Source: Lewinellaceae bacterium
GTDB lineage: Bacteria > Bacteroidota > Bacteroidia > Chitinophagales > Saprospiraceae
Assembly: GCA_016712415.1 (NCBI GenBank)
Contig: JADJRC010000003.1
Coordinates: 1 to 64,000 of the forward strand
Direction of reading: 5' to 3'
Length of the DNA: 64,000 bases
The notes beneath the pieces were generated by a model. That model was given only the letters and a program-made list of their open reading frames with translations. It made no database searches and was not told where the DNA came from. The position numbers and the translations under genes were made by a program. Numbering within the stretch: the stretch's first letter is position 1; every line of letters starts with the position of its first letter. Below are positions 20,101-25,996 of the stretch, piece by piece.

Positions 20101-20421
20101 ATCCCATACAAAGTAGATGTTATGAGGCGCAAAGTCTTCGCGCATCAATTGTATTGCATCTTTTACTTCTTCCATGGTCTGGCCTCCTGAGCCATCTGAT
20201 CTTCTCAAAGCGTGCACATAAATCCGTATATAGAATGGCCCAGATGGAGGATTTGAAGGGGCAAAACCGGGCGGTATTTGTCCTATGGCACCCGCGCCTC
20301 CGATTGTTGTGCAAAATGGCTGATTTTGAGCGCCCAGAGTAGTTGCCGAAAAGAAGGTGATAATAAGGATTAGCAGTTTGGTTGTCAAATCATGCGATTT
20401 CTGCTTGAAGATGTTTTTCAT
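17125..20421 (-). CDS. T9SS-secreted M43 (pappalysin-like) metalloprotease with right-handed beta-helix
   Basis: The start MKNIFKQKSHDLTTKLLILI gives a signal peptide; 1098 residues. Residues ~60-300 are an M43 cytophagalysin domain: HEMGHCLGLWH at 191-201 is the full metzincin zinc motif HExxHxxGxxH, and the Met-turn LIMSYTLP follows near residue 280. Residues ~350-800 contain parallel beta-helix repeats (GVEVQGSAAISPQSQYVVNG). The C-terminal ~80 residues, VQPNPASDHVVFIMP to GGKILLNK, form the T9SS sorting domain. It would digest extracellular protein. It is intact and follows an attC-like dyad by 154 bp. Confidence 0.92.
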   Translation of the reverse strand: MKNIFKQKSHDLTTKLLILIITFFSATTLGAQNQPFCTTIGGAGAIGQIPPGFAPSNPPSGPFYIRIYVHALRRSDGSGGQTMEEVKDAIQLMREDFAPHNIYFVWDCEVNYINNDALYNFGPGQACDLSDYPEHPDGIDIYLGGEDIGGSAGAPDIPSKKFIIGGTNTYINPNFGWNTSFPLVKSHAISHEMGHCLGLWHTFHGTADPLIGCNNVPSDPTQCPECVNGSNSQSCGDYVTDTPADNGMHGNWINPNNCNWYFAGGYQDPCNNSGYNPDVNLIMSYTLPSCMTYHSPGQGERMRQVIAISPVLQACLVQPDMVDVTISTNTTWTTANTPNNGDFLIEGNLTIMGGATLTINSDVRVRFGENSKVVIRPNARVRLSGTLTSMGCSQTWKGVEVQGSAAISPQSQYVVNGVRAQGRLEGLTGSVIENAETAVQLYGPTAAFAGGQISCNGTTFRNNVLGIDFANYLNFWPFSFPAGQQGQPRNYLGSFSRCAFVTDNDYPHSTPFNSFIYMSGVNGVNIAGTTFTNERDIEGSSIDDWGYGIQSVDAGFTVTSSANGIVYPPSSYTFSGFSGLGYAIQAQTSTVNRPYIVRQTNFDRNFVGIRNWSVDGATILFNNFNLGDLPSTQPTSDAVGVIFETDVSGFTCEENEFAKVAGPDGVEAIGTISINTGDQHKQIRRNTYTGLNIGNLANQQNAFINPPNSQDPIFRGLYYDCNRNFNVVSQTGIDFSVPDGIIRPRQGLETSLPGGEIGYNAAGNRFSYTGIDFSNFSAAINYYFDPLSANHEPLITQGGLNAVTEISADDNTCTQSFCEPPCRTDTELESIKLDYYVKKASLTALNATIGTNPTEQQKAARAYYQYNMDQAAYIVALHMMYDTIHYNLDSLRAWVANMNSIEGDLWLATDYLASGASQQTNAVLDAMPVKHRLTTEKQADIFAVKTIANAIAGQDPNNLGEAALQTLQPVAFGGHGWARGWARRLLTQHGWHFAPEYVKYGEGGGERQGMAEQTALASTLQVQPNPASDHVVFIMPANTAASDILRIFDASGRVVAVFTNLQAGDNLTWQTGNTTTGIYYYHFISDGKPLGGKILLNK

Positions 20422-20574
20422 GATTTGCGTATTTTTTATTGTTTGAGAATTTGTGAAAATTTGACTTTGTGGCTGTGGCGGAGGTGGTATCCTCGGTTTA
20501 GCCGAGCTATAAAAGCATTGAAGGAATTGTATGAGCATTTACCAGATAGTGATGAGGTGTTTTTATTTCTCGTT

Positions 20575-20666
20575 GGTGCTAACGGCAGCACTCACGCACA
20601 CCGCCGCCTGCGTTGGCTTTGAGTTAGGCTTTGGCGGCGGTTGGCGTTGAGTGCATTGTTAGGCAC
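20575..20666 (-). other. attC-like site A (best match)
   Basis: On the minus strand, 41 bp after the thsA stop: GGTGCCTAAC with core GCCTAAC (20664-20658, perfect RYYYAAC), arm AATGCACTCAACGCC plus AACCGCCGCC, a 24-bp loop, arm GGCGGCGGTGTGCG plus TGAGTGCTGCC, then core GTTAGCACC (20583-20575). Arms pair over about 22 of 25 bases with the small mismatches and bulges usual for attC. 92 bp, the usual attC size. GCCTAACAA is the same start as many 59-base elements; the GTTAGCA end departs from GTTRRRY at the last two bases. Confidence 0.6.
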
Positions 20667-20706
20667 CTTTTATGACATTTCGTTTGTACCTTTGGTATTT
20701 CTATTT

Positions 20707-21548
20707 TTATAGTCTTGATAAAGCACTTTTGGCAAGTGTAAATTCTCCAAGTTTTTGAAAATCAAGTTTGTGCTTTTTAATGTCATTTGGATGAATACAG
20801 ATAGTTAGGCTTTCTGCGTAATTCTTGGAAGAAAGGGACGACAAAAATGAAAGCAAAATCTCTTTATAGATTATCTCTCTGCTTGTTTTAAGTCTCCCAT
20901 TACCTGTTCCGATTAACGGAATTACAAAGTCCTCTTGCTTGCGCAATCTGAAAGGTACACCCACAATTCATTCAAACTTGTTTCAATCATTTCATCATCA
21001 CAATTCGATTTGTTTTGTGCATTCAATTTAGTGTTTGCCAAAAAGTAAAATTTCGTTTTATTGACTTTAATAGGTACGACAGTTCCTATTTTATATTCTC
21101 TATTATCTATTTTATAGTCTTTATAAAAATTGCCACTTAATTTATTATTAATGTCATTTTGTAGGTTTGCTGGATTACTATCAAAGTACGTTTTAACAAC
21201 TTGTGATAAAATACTGTTTGAAGTTAAGAGATTACCGTCTTGATTGATTTTAAAACAGTTATTTACAGGTACAATTAATGAACCTTTTATCTTAAATATA
21301 TCTTGATTTCGCAGAAATACAATTGCATCTCTATTGGGAACTTTACACTCGTACTCCCACTTTGGCATGGACTTATAAATTGCATAGGCTAACCCAATTA
21401 TGCCAAAAAGCCACCAAAATTCCCTAACTTTTGCTGCCAATGCATCCTGTTTAAAAAATACAGAGATTTCTACCAATAACCATAGCAAGCCAAATGCACT
21501 GAATAAGTGCACAACAAACTCCCTAGTCTTTGTCAAAAACTCTTTCAT
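20707..21548 (-). CDS. thsA: ThsA-like effector: two TM helices plus macro domain (type II Thoeris), one frameshift
   Basis: About 280 residues. Two hydrophobic helices (FVVHLFSAFGLLWLLVEISV; FWWLFGIIGLAYAIY) are followed by a macro-type domain with KIKGSLIVPVNNCF and, after a shift near 20945, DFVIPLIGTGNGRLKTSREI, SFLSSLSSKNYAESLTICIH and PNDIKKHKLDFQKLGEF. This TM-macro (DUF6430) layout is the effector of type II Thoeris, activated by the nucleotide made by ThsB. Its ATG overlaps the thsB stop by 4 bp (ATGA), so the pair is translationally coupled. The single frameshift is probably a sequencing error; if real, the macro domain is lost. Confidence 0.85.
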
Positions 21549-22048
21549 AAGCCAAGAGATTGATAGAATGAACTATTGTAATAATAGTCGCCAGTCTTTC
21601 CTTCTCGCTGCAATTGATAATGCTGCGTTTGCCATTCGGTCAATGCAGGTTCAATTATTTTTGCCCCAAAACTAATATGCAGAGCGAGTTTATCTCTCAA
21701 TATTGGAGGGCAAAGGTCTGGGTCAATGCTCCGTTGCCCATTCAAATTAACACAGATTACTGGGAGGTTCATGTTTATCGCCTGTTCGATTTCCCAACGA
21801 ACAAATTTATAGAGAAAGCGAGTTTGAGACCCCACTAAAAGCACAAATACTTTGGTGTTTTTCAATCTTTCTCTTAATCTTAATTTAATTGTGTCTTCAT
21901 TGCTATGTTGCCATAAATTATTAATATCATGCGCATCATAAAAATCAAAAGTTGTATAATCACTTTGTTTCCATGCTTGCATTAGCCGATAATAATGAAT
22001 GTCATTATCAGCATCAAAGGCGACATATGTCTTATTCCTGTATGGCAT
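21545..22048 (-). CDS. thsB: ThsB-like TIR sensor (MTH538/DUF1863 type), Thoeris
   Basis: 167 residues from MPYRNKTYVAFDADNDIHYY. Hallmarks: DFYDAHDINNLW, KVFVLLVGSQTRFLYKFVRW, the catalytic-type Glu in WEIEQAI (residues 85-91), CPPILRDKLALHISF and a C-terminal YYYNSSFYQSLGL. These match the ThsB subfamily of TIR proteins, which turn NAD into a cyclic ADP-ribose-type signal on phage infection. It is the first gene of a two-gene unit with thsA. The ATG follows an A/T-rich leader, and a GTTAGGGCAC core lies 29 bp upstream. AT-rich against its neighbour at 22456. Confidence 0.9.
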   Translation of the reverse strand: MPYRNKTYVAFDADNDIHYYRLMQAWKQSDYTTFDFYDAHDINNLWQHSNEDTIKLRLRERLKNTKVFVLLVGSQTRFLYKFVRWEIEQAINMNLPVICVNLNGQRSIDPDLCPPILRDKLALHISFGAKIIEPALTEWQTQHYQLQREGKTGDYYYNSSFYQSLGL

Positions 22049-22076
22049 ATTATATTTTTATTCTTTTTTTTTGGTT

Positions 22077-22086
22077 GTGCCCTAAC
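22077..22086 (-). other. attC-like half site before thsB
   Basis: GTTAGGGCAC on the minus strand, 29 bp upstream of the thsB start, resembles the 3' core GTTRRRY (GTTAGGG, last base off) and the flank GGCAC of site A. It would be the proximal border of the Thoeris cassette. No matching AAC core with arms was found beyond it. Confidence 0.35.
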
Positions 22087-22150
22087 TATGCTTGTTCGTC
22101 AATCCCCCCCCATAGGCGCACTTGCGTGAAAACTCGCTTTGTCTCTCCTT

Positions 22151-22193
22151 CGGTTGCGGCAATCCCCCCAATTTGGCTGGATTGCCGCAACCG
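22151..22193. other. Perfect 15-bp inverted repeat with 13-bp loop
   Basis: CGGTTGCGGCAATCC and its exact complement GGATTGCCGCAACCG. It lies 20 bp beyond a separate terminator hairpin and 105 bp upstream of thsB. It has no T-run on the minus strand. It could be an operator, a second terminator stem, or part of the first attC-like site of the cluster. Confidence 0.5.
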
Positions 22194-22210
22194 GCAGCAC
22201 ACCCGCCTCC

Positions 22211-22259
22211 TCAAAAAACAATTGCGTAAAACCGCCGTCCCCGGCAGGTTTTACGCAAT
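22211..22259 (-). terminator. Factor-independent terminator of the FG-GAP T9SS gene
   Basis: ATTGCGTAAAACC (22221-22233) pairs perfectly with GGTTTTACGCAAT (22247-22259). On the minus strand the stem is followed by TGTTTTTTGA. It lies about 200 bp after the stop of the 22456-25704 gene, which is rather far. Confidence 0.75.
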
Positions 22260-22455
22260 CTGGCACGGCACGGTGGCCGGCAATGGATTGAAGGTGTTTT
22301 GCAGCCATGAAGCGGGCATTTGGCTTGATGATGATTCAAAAGTATTGCCGCGCGTTCAAATATCCAAATCATCGGGCAGGCAGGTCCAGGTTTTTTTCAT
22401 AAGCCCGGCTGCATCGGGACAACGGTATCCCCGGACCTGCCCACCCGATGGCCGG

Positions 22456-25400
22456 TCACTCCAGTACAAACCGCAAGGCCTTGCGCGTTCCGCCGGCGGA
22501 TTGGACAAGCAGGTAATACAGGCCTCCGGCCAGGCCGCCGGGCATTTGCAGCGACAGCGGCCCGCTCCTGGGGGCATAGTCCTGCTCCATGACCAGTTGC
22601 CCCTGTGCATTCAGCACCTGGAGGCGCAGCGACTGGTCCTGCCAGGCGCCGGTGTTGACCGTCAACAGCCCGTCCGTGGGATTGGGCCGGAGGGAAATGC
22701 CCGGCTCGTCGACGGTGGCGCTCCCCCGGTTTGCAGCGCCATCCCAGGGCGCTACAGGGCAATTAAACGTGTTTAAATGGGCTTCCGAGGCGCTGCCGTC
22801 CGCCAGTTTTGCGGCCACATGGATATACTGCGGCGCCGATTGCTGCGGCAGGGTGTATTCAAAAATATCGCTTTTGCCGTCGTTCAGGGCGCCGTCCAGG
22901 GACTTGAAACGAACGGAGTGGAACGGCGACGCATTCGGGTTGCGCACGGTGTAGGTGTTGCCGCCGGGAGCATTGTAGATCAGGCTGCCGCCGGGTGCAA
23001 GGGCATCTATGCCGTTTGGCAACTGGATGTAGGCATATTGCAGGGGACTCGCGCAAGTGTTCGTGAACCGCAGCCGGTAGCGGCGCTGACCAAGCGAGTC
23101 CAGCCGGATACCGAGCAGTTCATAACGCATGCAGCCGGTGGGCGTTTTTACATCGCAGGGCTGTCCGGCAGCGACCAGGGTATAGGTAATCACCGAATCG
23201 CAGCCCGACGGCGCGGGTTGTGTGACGATAACCGTGCCCGGCTGGGTGTAGACCTGCCCGTTCAGGGTGACCGACTGACCGGGAAGGAGGTCAATGGTGC
23301 GGCTGTCGACAGGGGTGGGCGCCGCCGCAATGTCGAGTGTGTCTGTAAGGGTATTGCCGCAAATGTCGCGCACCTGCACCCAGTATTTGCCCGGATCGGT
23401 GGCCGTGAAAGCGGCGGCGGTCGAGCCGTCTTGCCACAGGTAAGCGACGAAACCGGCGCCGGGACTGAGCGTTTGGGCAGTGCCTGTACACAGGCTTGTA
23501 TCGGAACCCAGGTCGGGGGTGATACCGGAAGCGGTAATATCCAGACTGAAACGGTTGTTCAGGTAATCACATTCCTGTATCCAGGCTGCCGGCAAGTCTG
23601 TTGCCGGATTGAAGGGCGTGGGCAGGCTTCCGTCGTCGTTCAGCGAGCCCCAGAGGGGGCCGTCCGCTGGAAAAGGCATCGCTACGTCCCAAAGCATACA
23701 CGCGCCGACCTTTACTTTTTGAGGCAGGAAAAACGGTGTGCCGGAAGGCGCGGCAATTGTGGTTGCCGGGTCGCTTCGGTACAGTTGGAGCGGCGTGCTG
23801 TCCTGCAGCGTGGCGCCGCCCTGGTTGCATACACGCAGGATCAGGTGCAGGTCCTGCTGGTCGCAATAGGTCGAGTCGAGCGCAATGGTGGCGTCCGGTA
23901 CGGGATAGAGGTGCTGAAAATTCCCGTCCACCGGCGGCAACTGGGTGAACTGGTTGTTGAACGGGTATTGCCCGCCGCCGGGGCCGGGGAATTCCAGCCA
24001 GTGTTTTTGTTGCAGCACGGGCACACTGAGGTCGTCGTTGATGCCGACAATACTGTAGTTGAATTGGTTCCACACCTTGCGGCAGTCGACCCAGGGCGCG
24101 GTGGCGCTCTCGTACACGCGCAGGAAGGTCCGGTCGTCGGATCCCGCCGAGGCGGTCGTGTATTTGTCGTCGCGACCGACGAGGGCAATTTCCGCCTGCC
24201 CGTCGTTGTCGACGTCGGCAACGACGGGATAGCCGTCGCCGATAAACACGCCGGCCAGCGTTTTCCACCAGTTGCGTTCGGCGTCCACGCCCGGCGGGAA
24301 GGGCGCCGGGCCGCCATACATGATGCGCAGGTTGTCGCGGTCGCGAAAAGCGATTTCCGACAGGCCGTCGCCGTTAAAATCAAACACCGTGGGAGCCATG
24401 GTAGCAGAAGACTGTGTTATTTGTTGTGTCCACCACCAGGGTTGATTCGGGTTGAGCGATGCGGCGTTGAGGTTGAAACAGGTCAGCCGGTCTTCCACCT
24501 CGACCAATATTTCCGGCAGGTCTTTGGCAAAGCCGCTCTGGGTGTCGTCGTAGACGTTGGCGATGCAGGGCATGCCGTTCCCCGTACGTGTGGGGAAGGT
24601 CAGGTAGCGTTTGAGGCCGGTTTTGTTCCAGATGTAGAGCCCCCATTCTTCGAGGAAGAAGGATTCCGTCCGGGAAATGACCACAGCGTCGGGGATGCCG
24701 TCGAGGTCGACGTCGGCCACGGCGGTGAAGCCGTCGCCCCAGTTGATGTTGGACGTCATTTGTTCGAGGTTGCGCACCACCTTCATTTGCAGGCCGTCGC
24801 CGTCGTTCGGGTCGAGGTCGACGGCGTAGATGACCGGACCGGCCACTACTTCCAGTCCCCCGCAATCGGGGTCGCCGTTGCAGTCGGCCACCGATACCAT
24901 GTCGGCTACCCCGACAGCGGTGAAAACATCCGAGCTGACGATCCCGTCGTGAAATTTTCCCCTGGGCAGGCTGCTGCCGCCGAAGAGTACCCGGTTCAGT
25001 TGCGGGTTGGCGGGGTCGGACAGGTCCAGTTTGAAAATGCTGTTGCCGGCGACGATCTCTGAAATGCCGTCGCCATCGAAATCGGCCAGTTGGGGGCGCA
25101 GCCTGCGTGTTACGATGGCAGCGCCGGTAGTCCCCGGACCGCCTGCGGCTGTTTGCACCCATAACGCCATGGCCTGCGGAGCGCCGGGCGTATAGTTCCG
25201 GTACACCTGAATGTTGCCTTCAAAAGTCATCACGACCAGTTCGGGTATGCCGTCGCCGTCGAGGTCGCCCACGACGGGGTGCGTCATCCAGAACGTATGC
25301 GAGTCGATGCCGCCTTCTATGTAAAGGGTGTCGGGATTAGCGGCGTTGGCGCCATCGCCCCGGTAAAAGTGAATTGTCCGGGCGATGCTTCCGGGATAAT

Positions 25401-25704
25401 TGATCCCGCTTTTGACGACGATGATCTCCGGGATATCGTCTGTCTGCGGATTCAGGTTGGCGACAAGGGGTATGGTCCGCGGCGGATACACGCGCTGCCC
25501 GGAGCGCCAATCCAGTTGGCCCGCGATCTGCGCGGGCGGCGTGCCCAGGCATTCGGGCGCCGAAAAGCAGGCGCAGTCGGGATCGTAGCAGTCGATATAG
25601 CCGTCGCCATCGTCGTCGAGACCGTTGTTGCAAAGTGTTTCCGTTTGGGCAGAAAGGCCGTTGAGCACGGCAATAAAGCAGGCAATCAGGCAGGTACGCA
25701 GCAT
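22456..25704 (-). CDS. Giant T9SS protein with FG-GAP/VCBS propeller repeats
   Basis: 1082 residues, signal peptide MLRTCLIACFIAVLNGLSA. Then CNNGLDDDGDGYIDCYDPDC, a calcium-binding Asp-rich loop typical of Bacteroidota surface proteins. Residues ~60-520 contain repeats of the form GDLDGDGIPELVVMTFEGNI, ADFDGDGISEIVAGNSIF and ADVDNDGQAEIALVGRDD, i.e. FG-GAP/integrin-alpha-like blades. An Ig-like and GEVE-type C-terminal half follows, and the last ~75 residues (ISLRPNPTDGLLTVNTGAW to RKALRFVLE) are a T9SS sorting domain. Likely an adhesin or surface-layer protein; GC-rich, intact. Confidence 0.88.
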   Translation of the reverse strand: MLRTCLIACFIAVLNGLSAQTETLCNNGLDDDGDGYIDCYDPDCACFSAPECLGTPPAQIAGQLDWRSGQRVYPPRTIPLVANLNPQTDDIPEIIVVKSGINYPGSIARTIHFYRGDGANAANPDTLYIEGGIDSHTFWMTHPVVGDLDGDGIPELVVMTFEGNIQVYRNYTPGAPQAMALWVQTAAGGPGTTGAAIVTRRLRPQLADFDGDGISEIVAGNSIFKLDLSDPANPQLNRVLFGGSSLPRGKFHDGIVSSDVFTAVGVADMVSVADCNGDPDCGGLEVVAGPVIYAVDLDPNDGDGLQMKVVRNLEQMTSNINWGDGFTAVADVDLDGIPDAVVISRTESFFLEEWGLYIWNKTGLKRYLTFPTRTGNGMPCIANVYDDTQSGFAKDLPEILVEVEDRLTCFNLNAASLNPNQPWWWTQQITQSSATMAPTVFDFNGDGLSEIAFRDRDNLRIMYGGPAPFPPGVDAERNWWKTLAGVFIGDGYPVVADVDNDGQAEIALVGRDDKYTTASAGSDDRTFLRVYESATAPWVDCRKVWNQFNYSIVGINDDLSVPVLQQKHWLEFPGPGGGQYPFNNQFTQLPPVDGNFQHLYPVPDATIALDSTYCDQQDLHLILRVCNQGGATLQDSTPLQLYRSDPATTIAAPSGTPFFLPQKVKVGACMLWDVAMPFPADGPLWGSLNDDGSLPTPFNPATDLPAAWIQECDYLNNRFSLDITASGITPDLGSDTSLCTGTAQTLSPGAGFVAYLWQDGSTAAAFTATDPGKYWVQVRDICGNTLTDTLDIAAAPTPVDSRTIDLLPGQSVTLNGQVYTQPGTVIVTQPAPSGCDSVITYTLVAAGQPCDVKTPTGCMRYELLGIRLDSLGQRRYRLRFTNTCASPLQYAYIQLPNGIDALAPGGSLIYNAPGGNTYTVRNPNASPFHSVRFKSLDGALNDGKSDIFEYTLPQQSAPQYIHVAAKLADGSASEAHLNTFNCPVAPWDGAANRGSATVDEPGISLRPNPTDGLLTVNTGAWQDQSLRLQVLNAQGQLVMEQDYAPRSGPLSLQMPGGLAGGLYYLLVQSAGGTRKALRFVLE

Positions 25705-25900
25705 GGAATACCGGTTTTTACGTCAGTTTTGGACAGGCTTTTCCAGACAGGTTGGCCATTGGCGGGTAGCAACAGCATTTTGCAACGCCGGTTAATTAGG
25801 CCGGGCTATAAAAACTCCGAAAAGCGCTTGGTTTTCAATGATTTGCAAAATCTGCTTTTGAAAGCCTGTCCAAAATACACGTAGTTGTTAAATGAATAAA

Positions 25901-25938
25901 GGGTATGCCGAAAGCAAATACATACTTGCGGCATACCC
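25901..25938 (-). terminator. Hairpin after the DUF11-type T9SS gene
   Basis: GGGTATGCCG (25901-25910) pairs with CGGCATACCC (25929-25938). On the minus strand it lies about 60 bp after the stop at 25997 and is followed by TTTATTCATTT, a fair T-rich tail. Confidence 0.65.
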
Positions 25939-25996
25939 GATAATTGAATATCGACAGGGGGAGATTCAAAGGTTTTCCGGGGCGCAAATCTGTCGA

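Noticed and set aside
4673..22086. Prophage or conjugative element
   Set aside because: No structural, integrase, relaxase or replication genes; content is cargo-like only.
22777..25062. 761-residue plus-strand ORF
   Set aside because: Antisense shadow of the GC-rich T9SS gene, which has signal peptide, FG-GAP repeats and sorting domain on the minus strand.
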